Assembly (NCBI GenBank): GCA_963752745.1
Contig: CAVWAK010000040.1
Span: 1-64,000 of the forward strand
Length of the DNA: 64,000 nucleotides
Reading direction: 5' to 3'
Source of the DNA: Thiogranum sp963752745
GTDB taxonomy: Bacteria > Pseudomonadota > Gammaproteobacteria > DSM-19610
Shown here: in pieces, positions 35,253 through 43,449 of the stretch
Layout of the letters: each line of letters opens with the position of its first letter
Numbering within the stretch: the stretch's first letter is position 1
Position numbers and translations under genes: made by a program
Notes under the pieces: generated by a model
Database searches by the model: none
What the model saw: the letters and a program-made list of their open reading frames with translations, nothing else
Told to the model about the DNA's origin: nothing

Positions 35253-35857
35253 TCGGTTACCTGAGTGGTGTGTTGCGTGACAAGCAGCCCCCCGGTCTGT
35301 TGATCGACGTGCAGGGCGTCGGTTACGAAGTCGAAGCGCCAATGACGACTTTCTACGATTTGCCCGAGGTTGGTCAGCAGATCACGCTCTATACACACCT
35401 GGCAGTGCGTGAAGATGCTCATACGCTGTATGGATTCGGTAAAGTGTCCGATCGCAGCCTGTTTCGGACCCTGATCAAGGTCAACGGGGTTGGTGCCAAA
35501 ATGGCCCTGGCCATTCTGTCCGGCATGGACACCAGCCATTTCGTGCTCTGTGTGCAGGCGGGCGATACCGCAGCACTGGTGAAATTGCCGGGCGTCGGCA
35601 AGAAGACGGCCGAACGTCTGGTCGTGGAAATGCGCGACAAGCTTGCAGACTGGGCGTCTGAGGGTGGTGTGGCGACAACAGGTGGATCAGCAAGAGTACC
35701 TGACGTCGCCAACCCGGTAGAGGAAGCGGTTGGTGCGCTCATAGCTCTTGGCTACAAGGCACCCGAAGCCAGCCGGATGGTTAGGGTTATTGATACGGCC
35801 GGCCTTGGTACTGAAGATATTATTCGCGCTGCCTTGCAGGCGTCGGTTAGCCCCTAG
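35249..35857 (+). CDS. ruvA: Holliday junction DNA helicase subunit RuvA
   Basis: A 202-residue tetrameric protein that binds Holliday junctions and loads RuvB. The start is TTG at 35249, overlapping the ruvC stop (TTGA) with AGGGGGCGG upstream; it gives the family N-terminus MIGYLSGVLRDK. Two helix-hairpin-helix motifs are seen (LIKVNGVGAKMAL and VKLPGVGKKTAERL), and the RuvB-binding C-terminal domain (EEAVGALIALGYKAPEA). Unusually, ruvB does not follow at once; it lies 2.6 kb away. Confidence 0.95.
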   Translation: MIGYLSGVLRDKQPPGLLIDVQGVGYEVEAPMTTFYDLPEVGQQITLYTHLAVREDAHTLYGFGKVSDRSLFRTLIKVNGVGAKMALAILSGMDTSHFVLCVQAGDTAALVKLPGVGKKTAERLVVEMRDKLADWASEGGVATTGGSARVPDVANPVEEAVGALIALGYKAPEASRMVRVIDTAGLGTEDIIRAALQASVSP

Positions 35858-35872
35858 TTGGCAGCGTACTCC

Positions 35873-36220
35873 TCAGTCGTCCGGCTGAGGCATCGGTAGC
35901 CCTGACAGTTTGCACAATTCATGTACCGGGTCGCGCGGAAACAATCTGTAGATATGTTTCTCATAGGCTTTCTGGTCGTGAAACTGGGTGTTCTTCGGAC
36001 CCAGTGAGGTGACCATCGTGTGCATTGTCGGGTTGACCTGGTTCTCATCGTAGAATTCGCGGAAATACCAGATCAACTCCCAATGATCCACATGCAGATC
36101 AAGGCCATCTTCGTTAGCCAGTTCTTTTGCAAAATCTTCACTCCAGTCATCGAGATTCGACAAAAAGCCTTGCTCATTGGTCTCGATAGTTTTGCTGCCA
36201 ATACTGAACTGTCTTGTCAT
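35873..36220 (-). CDS. DsrC/TusE-family protein with CysB but no CysA
   Basis: A 115-residue DsrC-fold protein. The ATG at 36220 has AGGAG six bases upstream. Family features are ETNEQGFLSNLDDWSEDFAK, DHWELIWYFREFYDEN and the C-terminal arm YRLFPRDPVHELCKLSGLP. Full DsrC carries two cysteines 11 positions apart in that arm, CysB and the near-terminal CysA; TusE keeps only CysA. Here CysB is present (HELCKLSG) but the CysA position is Asp, and the protein ends PQPDD. It therefore should not form the DsrC trisulfide or act as TusE; a regulatory or divergent sulfur role is possible. It is convergent with ruvA. Confidence 0.82.
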   Translation of the reverse strand: MTRQFSIGSKTIETNEQGFLSNLDDWSEDFAKELANEDGLDLHVDHWELIWYFREFYDENQVNPTMHTMVTSLGPKNTQFHDQKAYEKHIYRLFPRDPVHELCKLSGLPMPQPDD

Positions 36221-36422
36221 CAATATCTCCTGTGGTCTGAGCCAGTCGACTGTATTACTGACAAGCGTAGTCGACTACCGATGGGGGTCAAGCATATTGC
36301 CTGTCTGTATCTTGCGTGAGGTGGAGGCCGAAATGATTCGTAGCGGCGGCTGGCTGGCCAAACGACAGGCGTGTCAGTCTGGCGGGCGACACGGAGTTGG
36401 TCGAGGGCACCGAGCAGATTGT

Positions 36423-37265
36423 TCAGGTTGGCGAATGCAGGGCTTTGGCGTGCCAGGCCAGATGTTCGCCAATAAAGCTGGCTATGAAGTGATAGCTATG
36501 ATCGTAGCCTTCCTGCAAGCGTAGTGTCAGGGCTAATCCGCCCGCTTCACAGACTGCCTGCAGGTTCTGTGGGAACAGTTGGTCGGCGAGAAATTCGTCA
36601 GCGGTACCCTGGTCGACAAGCGCAGGAGGTAATTTTGCGCCACCTTGTATCAGGCAGGTGGCGTCATAGGCTTCCCAGTCTTTGCGGTTGTCTCCCAGGT
36701 AGGTACTGAAACAGCCTTCACCCCAGCCACACAGAACCGGATTGCTGATCGGCGAAAATGCCGACACCGAGCGATATGCACCCGGGTTCTTCAATGCGCA
36801 AATGAGTGCGCCATGACCGCCCATAGAGTGGCCTGCAATTGACTTAAGACCAGGGATAACAGGAAAGTTCGCTTCAATAATGGCGGGCAGTTCGTGCACG
36901 ATGTAGTCGTACATATGGTAGTGCTTTGACCAGGGTTGCCGCGTCGCGTTGACGTAGAAGCCCGCGCCCTGGCCAAGATCGTAGCGGTCTGCAGCATCAG
37001 GTACATCAGCACCGCGCGGGCTGGTATCAGGTATCACCAGTGCCAGTCCGTGCTCGGCAGCATAGCGCTGGGCACCAGCCTTGACGCGAAAATTGTCATC
37101 GGTACAGGTGAGGCCGGACAACCAGTAGAGTGCTGGCAGCTTGGCGCTTTCTGCCTGTGGCGGCAGATAGACGGAAAAAGTCATGCGGCAGTGGCAGCTG
37201 TCTGAATCGTGCTGGTAGCGGTTCAGGTAGCCACCGGATTCTTTTACACTTTCGATCTTTTCCAC
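36423..37265 (-). CDS. frmB: S-formylglutathione hydrolase
   Basis: A 280-residue esterase-D family alpha/beta hydrolase that splits S-formylglutathione to formate and glutathione. The nucleophile Ser lies in GHSMGGHGAL, the histidine in DHSYHF near residue 258, and WLSGLTCTDDNF is typical of the family. It is 10 bases downstream of the glutathione-dependent formaldehyde dehydrogenase gene on the same strand, so both steps of formaldehyde detoxification form one unit. Confidence 0.94.
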   Translation of the reverse strand: MEKIESVKESGGYLNRYQHDSDSCHCRMTFSVYLPPQAESAKLPALYWLSGLTCTDDNFRVKAGAQRYAAEHGLALVIPDTSPRGADVPDAADRYDLGQGAGFYVNATRQPWSKHYHMYDYIVHELPAIIEANFPVIPGLKSIAGHSMGGHGALICALKNPGAYRSVSAFSPISNPVLCGWGEGCFSTYLGDNRKDWEAYDATCLIQGGAKLPPALVDQGTADEFLADQLFPQNLQAVCEAGGLALTLRLQEGYDHSYHFIASFIGEHLAWHAKALHSPT

Positions 37266-37275
37266 AATACCATCC

Positions 37276-38385
37276 CTAGAAAATGATAACCGAGCGAATG
37301 CTTTTACCCTGGTGCATCAGGTCGAATGCTGTGTTGATCTCTTCCAGCGGCATGGTATGGGTAACCATGCTGTCCAGTTCGATTTTACCGTTCATGTAAT
37401 TGTCGACGTAGTCGGGTAATTCGGTGCGGCCTTTGACGCCACCAAATGCCGAGCCTTTCCAGGTACGCCCGGTAACAAGCTGGAAGGGGCGGGTGCATAT
37501 TTCCTGGCCAGCGCCGGCCACACCAATAATGGTCGAGACACCCCAGCCCATGTGGCAGCATTCCAGTGCGTCGCGCATGACCGCAGTATTGCCAATGCAT
37601 TCAAAGGAGTAATCGACGCCGCCATTGGTCATTTCAACAATGGCCTCGGTAACACCAACACTCAGTTGTTTCGGGTTGACGAAGTCCGTGGCACCCAGCG
37701 CTTTTGCAATATCGAACTTTTCGGAATTAACATCGACAGCGATGATGCGTCCGGCTTTGGCCATCACTGCGCCCTGTATGACAGATAATCCGATGCCGCC
37801 CAGTCCGAAAACTGCGACCGTAGAGCCTGCCTCGACCTGTGCAGTATTGAGCACCGCGCCAATACCGGTGGTAACGCCACAGCCCAGCAAGCAGACCTTG
37901 TCGAGCGGCGCGGCAGGATTGATCTTGGCAAGAGCAATTTCCGGGACAACGGTGTATTCGGCAAATGTCGAGCAGCCCATGTAGTGGTAAATGGCTTTTC
38001 CATTGTGGGAGAAGCGACGCGTGCCGTCCGGCATGTAGCCAGTCCAGAGAGTGGGTGCAATCGTCTGACAGAGGTTGGTTTTGGTGGATTTGCAGTATTC
38101 GCAGTGTCCACATTCCGGAATGTACAGCGGGATCACATGGTCGCCCGGTTTCAGGTCTTTTACGCCGGGGCCGCATTCGACTACTTCGCAGCCACCTTCG
38201 TGCCCGAGGACACAGGGAAAGGCGCCCTCCGGATCATCGCCTGACAGGGTAAAGGCATCGGTATGGCAGACGCCGCTTGCCACCACTTTCAGCAGTACCT
38301 CGCCTTCTCGCGGACCTTCAACGTCAATTTCTTCAATAGACAGGGGTTGTTTGGGCGCCCAGGCAACAGCAGCTTTCGCTTTCAT
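37276..38385 (-). CDS. frmA: S-(hydroxymethyl)glutathione dehydrogenase, class III ADH
   Basis: A 369-residue zinc alcohol dehydrogenase that oxidises S-hydroxymethylglutathione to S-formylglutathione and can also reduce S-nitrosoglutathione. Catalytic zinc ligands lie in SGVCHTDAFTL and GHEGGCEV. The structural zinc cysteines are in CGHCEYCKSTKTNLC, and the NAD loop is VFGLGGIGLSVIQG. No frmR-type regulator gene is visible beside it. Formaldehyde could come from C1 compounds or demethylation; this is not shown here. Confidence 0.95.
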   Translation of the reverse strand: MKAKAAVAWAPKQPLSIEEIDVEGPREGEVLLKVVASGVCHTDAFTLSGDDPEGAFPCVLGHEGGCEVVECGPGVKDLKPGDHVIPLYIPECGHCEYCKSTKTNLCQTIAPTLWTGYMPDGTRRFSHNGKAIYHYMGCSTFAEYTVVPEIALAKINPAAPLDKVCLLGCGVTTGIGAVLNTAQVEAGSTVAVFGLGGIGLSVIQGAVMAKAGRIIAVDVNSEKFDIAKALGATDFVNPKQLSVGVTEAIVEMTNGGVDYSFECIGNTAVMRDALECCHMGWGVSTIIGVAGAGQEICTRPFQLVTGRTWKGSAFGGVKGRTELPDYVDNYMNGKIELDSMVTHTMPLEEINTAFDLMHQGKSIRSVIIF

Positions 38386-38474
38386 GCGGATTCCTTGCAG
38401 TCAGTCGTCATTTTTCAGGGCGTCTACCCTAGCGGAATTACCCCGGCATCACAATTTCGGTTATCCTGAATCCC

Positions 38475-39485
38475 ATGATTGAACCCGACCGGATTATCAC
38501 TGCCAGCGCATCTTCGGAAGACGAGGCGCTGGACCGCGCCATTCGGCCCAAAACACTGGCAGACTATGTTGGTCAGCCGCAGGTCAGCGAGCAGATGGGA
38601 ATCTTCATCGAGGCGGCCCGGCGGCGGAAGGATGCGCTGGACCATGTGTTGATATTTGGCCCTCCCGGCCTGGGCAAAACCACCCTGGCCCACATTATCG
38701 CGAACGAAATGGGGGCTAATCTGCGTCACAGCGCCGGGCCGGTCCTTGAGAAGCAGGGTGACCTTGCAGCGCTGCTGACAAACCTTGAGCCAAACGACGT
38801 ATTGTTCGTCGATGAAATCCATCGACTGAGTCCGGTGGTCGAGGAGATTCTGTATCCAGCCATGGAAGACTATCAGCTGGATATCGTGATCGGTGAAGGG
38901 CCCGCTGCACGCTCCATCAAGCTGGACCTGCCACCCTTTACGCTCGTTGGTGCGACCACGCGAGCGGGTTTACTGACGTCGCCGTTGCGAGATCGCTTCG
39001 GTATTGTTCAGCGCCTGGAGTTCTACAATACTGCCGATCTTGCCACTATATTGAAACGGTCAGCGCATATTCTGGGTATAGAGATGGAAGAAGCAGGCGG
39101 ATTGGCGCTGGCAAAGCGCTCACGGGGCACGCCGCGCATTGCCAACCGCCTGCTGCGTCGAGTGCGCGACTACGCTGAAATCAAGGCGCAGGGCATCATC
39201 ACGTCGGATGTTGTAGAACTTGCCATGAGTATGCTGGACGTCGATGATCAGGGCTTTGATACCCAGGACCGTCGATTGTTAAGCACCATTATTGAGAAGT
39301 TTGATGGTGGTCCGGTGGGTGTAGACAACCTGGCAGCGGCGATTGGAGAGGAAAAGGGCACAATTGAAGATGTTCTTGAACCCTACCTGATCCAGCAAGG
39401 CTTCATTATCCGTACACCACGTGGTCGGATGGCGACCAAAAACGCCTATTTGCAACTGGGCCTGAAACCTCTCACCGGCGCATAG
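38475..39485 (+). CDS. ruvB: Holliday junction branch migration ATPase RuvB
   Basis: A 336-residue AAA+ motor that drives branch migration with RuvA. Walker A is GPPGLGKTTL, Walker B LFVDEIHRLSP, and the sensor block GATTRAGLLTSPLRDRFG. The C-terminal winged helix ends TPRGRMATKNAYLQLG. It is complete, with its own gap upstream, but is split from ruvA by three minus-strand genes. It ends 14 bases inside the convergent dehydrogenase end. Confidence 0.96.
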   Translation: MIEPDRIITASASSEDEALDRAIRPKTLADYVGQPQVSEQMGIFIEAARRRKDALDHVLIFGPPGLGKTTLAHIIANEMGANLRHSAGPVLEKQGDLAALLTNLEPNDVLFVDEIHRLSPVVEEILYPAMEDYQLDIVIGEGPAARSIKLDLPPFTLVGATTRAGLLTSPLRDRFGIVQRLEFYNTADLATILKRSAHILGIEMEEAGGLALAKRSRGTPRIANRLLRRVRDYAEIKAQGIITSDVVELAMSMLDVDDQGFDTQDRRLLSTIIEKFDGGPVGVDNLAAAIGEEKGTIEDVLEPYLIQQGFIIRTPRGRMATKNAYLQLGLKPLTGA

Positions 39486-40584
39486 CGGCCGGGAGCCGGC
39501 TGAGAACCTGTTTGGCAGTGTTTCGGTGTGACGTCAGTTTGCCGCCATAAATTGATAATACATTCGGATTGGAAGGGTCCTGGTGTATACGGGTTTCACG
39601 CGAGCGCTTGAAAGCACTGCTTTCGCTGGATGGCAGAACTCGCAGGCCGGCAAAACTATCGATGACATCTTCGCGATTGAGTTTTTTTTCGAAGTGGTGG
39701 TTCCAGGTTTCCAGTAAGTAGGAGATTTCACTTTCCAGTGGATGTACATCTGCAGGGTCGCCCCGGTAGGCGGTTTCTGTCGTGCCAATCATAATCCGGT
39801 CTTTCCAGGGCATGGCAAATACAGCGCGATGATCCTGCGGTGCTTCCAGATAGTAAACTCTGTTTCCAAGTGTCCCGGGCACAATAATGTGTGTGCCCTG
39901 AACCAGGTCCATGCCCAGTGGCTTGATCACGGGAGTGACGTCTTTCAGCACATCATTGACCCATGGACCGGTGGCGTTGATCAATGCGCGGCTGGTGATG
40001 CTGTGTTCTATACCGCTTTTTGCGAATATGACTGTGCAGGCATTTGAATTGCACCGGGCGCTTTGGAACACCGTGTTGTAGTGTACTTCTGCTCCCCTGG
40101 AAACCGCTTCCGAGATTATGCGCTCGGTCAGCCGCTTGTCATCAGTTCTGGCATCCCAATAACGAAATACGGCGCGCAGATCGCTTGTCCGCAGGCCGTT
40201 CATCGTTGGCCATTCACTTTTTCGCAGCAGCCTGAAACCTTTTCCGCCCAGCAGGGTGTACAGGCTCAGGCCGGAGGCGATCAGCCACGGGCTCCGGCTT
40301 GTTTGCCGGTAGACTGGTATATAGAAGGGTGTCAGGGATACCAGGTCCGGCTGCTCTTTCAGCAGGTGCTTGCGCTCTTGCAGGCATTCGCGCACCAGCT
40401 TGAACTGGGCGCTTTCCAGATAGCGTAGTCCACCGTGTATCAGTTTGGATGACTTGCTCGATGTGCCCAGGGCGGCTTCTGCATATTGCTCGAGTACAAG
40501 CACGCGGTAACCGATTGCAGCGGCTTCGTGTGCAACTGCGGCGCCGTGGATGCCGGCGCCAATGATGGTTAGATCATAATCCAT
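39472..40584 (-). CDS. Short GlpD-like FAD-dependent glycerol-3-phosphate dehydrogenase
   Basis: A 370-residue FAD oxidoreductase of the GlpD/GlpA family. It has the FAD loop IIGAGIHGAAVAHEAA at the N-terminus, the GlpD signature KSSKLIHGGLRYLE near residue 45, and a C-terminal YGGKLTSHRNTA. Classical GlpD is near 500 residues with an extra C-terminal domain, which is absent here; the end looks natural. It overlaps the upstream glycerophosphodiesterase stop by 11 bases, so together they could hydrolyse glycerophosphodiesters and oxidise the freed glycerol-3-phosphate. Confidence 0.82.
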   Translation of the reverse strand: MDYDLTIIGAGIHGAAVAHEAAAIGYRVLVLEQYAEAALGTSSKSSKLIHGGLRYLESAQFKLVRECLQERKHLLKEQPDLVSLTPFYIPVYRQTSRSPWLIASGLSLYTLLGGKGFRLLRKSEWPTMNGLRTSDLRAVFRYWDARTDDKRLTERIISEAVSRGAEVHYNTVFQSARCNSNACTVIFAKSGIEHSITSRALINATGPWVNDVLKDVTPVIKPLGMDLVQGTHIIVPGTLGNRVYYLEAPQDHRAVFAMPWKDRIMIGTTETAYRGDPADVHPLESEISYLLETWNHHFEKKLNREDVIDSFAGLRVLPSSESSAFKRSRETRIHQDPSNPNVLSIYGGKLTSHRNTAKQVLSRLPAAMRR

Positions 40585-41338
40585 GCATACAGGCCCGCTG
40601 TCCTAATACCGGATGTTGTAGTAATTTGCCAACGTCGGCTGTTTCAATCAGCGTGGCGCCGCGTTGCGCCCAGTCAAGGGCCGTTTCCGGATCCATAACG
40701 TCGTACAGCATCCATTGTGAAGTACCGTTCCAGAGTGAAGCGTTTGCGGGGATTTTTCTGTAATCACAGATCAGGTATTCGGGTTGTAGCCGTTCCGCCA
40801 CTTCCTGGCTGCGGGTATCATAGTCGTCCAGTACCCAGCCAATTTCCAGTTTGCTGTGCGAGCGGCACCAGCGCAGCGCCTCGCTGTTGAAAGAAATCAG
40901 GCAGCATTGTGTCCCATATTCATCCAGCAGTGGCAACAGGTTTTTCATCACACTATCCAGTCCCCAGTGATCGATACTCTCCTGTTTGAGTTCTACCATG
41001 GCATGCGCGGAGGGGTAATTCGACAGTTTATCCAGTGTGTCCTCCAGTGTCGCTACAGGTGTTTGGCTATGCCGGTTTCCGAACCTTGCTGGCTCGTGAA
41101 CACTCAACTGTATCTGGTGGCTTGCAAGGTGAAACGGAGACTTGTTGACGCCCGACGTGCGTTCAAGGTTGTCGTCGTGCAGCAGAATAAATTTTCCGTC
41201 GGTGCATAGTTGTATGTCAAACTCTACCCAGCAAGCTCCAGCCTGCAAGGCCGCTTCCAGTGAACTCCAGGTGTTCTCGGGGTAGCAGTGCATATAGCCG
41301 CGGTGTGCTACCAGAAGAGGGATTTTTTCAGTATTCAT
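40574..41338 (-). CDS. Glycerophosphodiester phosphodiesterase, cytoplasmic type
   Basis: A 254-residue GDPD TIM-barrel enzyme that releases glycerol-3-phosphate from glycerophosphodiesters. The catalytic block is AHRGYMHCYPENT near residue 12, followed by WVEFDIQLCTDGKFILLHDD with metal ligands. No signal peptide is present, so it is cytoplasmic, like UgpQ. It is coupled to the GlpD-like gene downstream. Confidence 0.9.
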   Translation of the reverse strand: MNTEKIPLLVAHRGYMHCYPENTWSSLEAALQAGACWVEFDIQLCTDGKFILLHDDNLERTSGVNKSPFHLASHQIQLSVHEPARFGNRHSQTPVATLEDTLDKLSNYPSAHAMVELKQESIDHWGLDSVMKNLLPLLDEYGTQCCLISFNSEALRWCRSHSKLEIGWVLDDYDTRSQEVAERLQPEYLICDYRKIPANASLWNGTSQWMLYDVMDPETALDWAQRGATLIETADVGKLLQHPVLGQRACMHGL

Positions 41339-41539
41339 ATCTATGTTGCATAGCCTGGGTTAGCCCGCCGGTGTCTGGTACCCCGGAGTCTACTTTAATA
41401 TTACGTCACCCATGCAACAGATCTGAACGCAGTAGCGGTTTTAGCGGCTGCCGCGGAGGACTGCCCGGTGGCCGAGTTAGTAGTAAGATAAAGACTTCCG
41501 GGCAGGAATAATTATGATCGGGTATTCCAGAGGTGATTA

Positions 41540-41968
41540 ATGACTGAACTGTTCCAGCTACATACTCGTCTTGCAGCTGACTGTATTACTGTGGGGCGTT
41601 TGCCCCTGAGTCTGCTGTTATTGCTGAATGATGCTCGCTACCCATGGTTTTTGCTCGTGCCTCAGCGTGCGGGGATGACCGAGGTGTTCGATTTGCCAGA
41701 CGCCGAGCAGCAGCAGTTGTGCCACGAGTCGGTACATCTGTCGCGTTGTATGAAGCAGGCGTTCCATGCCGACAAGATGAATGTTGGTGTTCTGGGTAAT
41801 CTTGTGCCGCAACTGCATGTCCATCATGTCGCGCGTTTCAGCAGTGATCCGGCCTGGCCTGGCCCGGTATGGGGGCACAGCGAGCCCGAATGCTATGATA
41901 AACCGCGTATCAGTGAGCGCCTGGCCATGGCGAGTGACTGGTTTGGCGATGAACTGGAGATGATATAA
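41540..41968 (+). CDS. HIT-domain protein
   Basis: A 142-residue histidine-triad family protein, with the triad region LVPQLHVHHVARF and the conserved DPAWPGPVWG that follows in gammaproteobacterial members. Related proteins hydrolyse dinucleoside polyphosphates or nucleotide adducts. The N-terminal half (FLLVPQRAGMTEVFDLP) is the usual strand pair. It abuts the following lipoprotein gene with no gap between stop and start. Confidence 0.85.
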   Translation: MTELFQLHTRLAADCITVGRLPLSLLLLLNDARYPWFLLVPQRAGMTEVFDLPDAEQQQLCHESVHLSRCMKQAFHADKMNVGVLGNLVPQLHVHHVARFSSDPAWPGPVWGHSEPECYDKPRISERLAMASDWFGDELEMI

Positions 41969-42187
41969 ATGAAGTCGTCAATATTAGTTTTGGGTGTATT
42001 ACTGATTTATACGCTGCAGGGCTGCTCACCGGGTGGTGATGAGCCGGCGCCGACACCGGGGGCGGGAGAGCCGCAGCATGTCTGGAAAGACCAGGTTAAG
42101 GCGCTGGATAAAGCAAAAGGTCTTGAGCAGGATATGAATAAGGCCTTTGAACAAAGAAACCAGGAAATAGACCAGCAAACGCAGTGA
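41969..42187 (+). CDS. Small predicted lipoprotein
   Basis: A 72-residue protein with a lipoprotein signal (MKSSILVLGVLLIYTLQGC, lipobox LQGC, lipidated Cys19) followed by a Pro/Gly-rich linker and a charged helix (QVKALDKAKGLEQDMNKAFEQRNQEI). I do not recognise a named family. It is directly coupled to the HIT gene. The helix could be an oligomerising coiled coil in the periplasm; this is inference. Confidence 0.72.
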   Translation: MKSSILVLGVLLIYTLQGCSPGGDEPAPTPGAGEPQHVWKDQVKALDKAKGLEQDMNKAFEQRNQEIDQQTQ

Positions 42188-42298
42188 GGCTGTATTCCGG
42201 ATTGTGGACGTGTTTCACAGCAAACTCTGAAATTGGTGCTATATTTTCTCTGAGGGCTGCAGTTTAACTGCAGGGTGTATTAATGAGGAGGATAGAGT

Positions 42299-42634
42299 AT
42301 GGCAGTATTGGATAGAACGTCCGGCTTTCCTTACGCACCGTCTGACTGGAGTGAGTCCGCAGCGCGTGATCTTGCCTCGCAAGAGGGTCTGGATCTGAGA
42401 GACGAACATCTGGAAGAGTTGCGAGCGCTACAGGAATATTGTTCCCGTCACGACTGTAACAAGTACAGCGTGCGCGAGCTGCATGATGCCCTGGACGAAA
42501 AGTTTCATGACAAGGGCGGTTACAAATACCTCTACAAACTGTTCCCGGGTGGCCCAATCGCTCAAGGCTGTCGTTTGGCAGGGCTGGAACCGCCTGCCGG
42601 TGCGATCGACCGGGGTTTCGGCAGCGTCGTTTAA
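42299..42634 (+). CDS. Second DsrC/TusE-family protein, CysB only, extended C-terminus
   Basis: A 111-residue DsrC-like protein behind a GAGGA site. Family features: FPYAPSDWSESAARDLASQE, the helix EHLEELRALQEYCS, and the C-terminal YKYLYKLFPGGPIAQGCRLA. The conserved arm Cys (CysB position) is kept in QGCRLAG, but the CysA position is Ala (PPAGAIDRG) and about nine extra residues follow to GFGSVV. It has additional cysteines at ARALQEYCSRHDC in the middle. It shares the missing-CysA feature with the 35.9 kb paralogue though the two are quite different in sequence. Confidence 0.8.
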   Translation: MAVLDRTSGFPYAPSDWSESAARDLASQEGLDLRDEHLEELRALQEYCSRHDCNKYSVRELHDALDEKFHDKGGYKYLYKLFPGGPIAQGCRLAGLEPPAGAIDRGFGSVV

Positions 42635-42653
42635 AGGTGTTTCTCCTGCGCGG

Positions 42654-43215
42654 CTACTGCTTCAGCAAGCCGCGCAGGAATTCAAGGTATTTCGCACGGA
42701 CGCCCCCTGGCGCCTGGTAGCGAAGCTGACCTTCCGGATCGGCCAGGTAAGTGGCAGGCAGGCTGCGTGACTAGCAGACTTCTGTGGCCTGACCATGCCG
42801 GTCCATCAGGCTGTCCGTGTCCGGCGCGAAGCTGCTCAGGAATCCGAATACAGTGTCATCGTCTTCGGCGGTGTTAATCATAACAAGCTGTATTGGCCCG
42901 TTAGCGAGTAGCGTGGCCATCTTCTGTAATGCAGGCCCTCCAGGCAGGGTCCGCACCAGCTGGCCCAGAAGTGCACAAACACCCAATGGCCACGACTGTC
43001 CCGCAGTGCGAGTTTCTCACCGTCCATATTGGTCAGACTAAAAAGTGGTGCCGGACCGACGGCGTAATGACGGACACCATGAGGTATCGATATCGTGTCA
43101 GCGCTGGCACTCAGTCCCGGGCTGGTAGTTATGAAAGCTAAATGGTTTGCCGCCCAGTATTGTAAATACTGATGGTGATGAAATACTGTTTCAAAAGAGT
43201 TCTGCCGTCGCCGGC
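42654..43215 (-). pseudogene. Relic of a TlpA/ResA-type thioredoxin-fold protein
   Basis: Minus-strand translation gives a periplasmic TlpA-like redoxin: FSLTNMDGEKLALRD, then VFVHFWASWCGPCLE with the CXXC site, then (after a frame change near 42932-42942) PALQKMATLLANGPIQLVMI. An in-frame TAG at 42771-42773 stops translation. The same frame goes on as SLPATYLADPEGQLRYQ and AKYLEFLRGLLKQ, typical of the TlpA C-terminus, with a final stop at 42654-42656. A frameshift plus a nonsense codon mark real decay. The upstream end is not clear. Confidence 0.78.
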
Positions 43216-43358
43216 TGGAAACCGCGCGCCTCGTAGAATGCGCTCATCTGATTGAGCGTGCGAGGCATAAACCTAATCTCAACCGAGGGCTGAGCCAGCA
43301 CACCGGCGGATCCTGAGGACAGGCCCAGAATGAGCAGAGTTTTGTTGAGGGGCGACAT
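43191..43358 (-). pseudogene. Short secreted-protein fragment upstream of the TlpA relic
   Basis: A 55-codon frame starting with a signal peptide (MSPLNKTLLILGLSSGSAG, cleavage near VLA-Q), followed by MPRTLNQMSAFYEARGFQ and a stop at 43191-43193. It looks like the beginning of a longer exported protein. Just past its stop, the TlpA-relic frame takes over, so it may be the eroded start of the same gene or a separate neighbour. I do not recognise a family with confidence. Confidence 0.45.
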
Positions 43359-43449
43359 GGACAATAACTTAACCTCGGTTGACGGAATGATTTCAATTCC
43401 TGAACCGATTAAATCACAATAGCATCTCGTTTATTCCGGGATCGTACTG

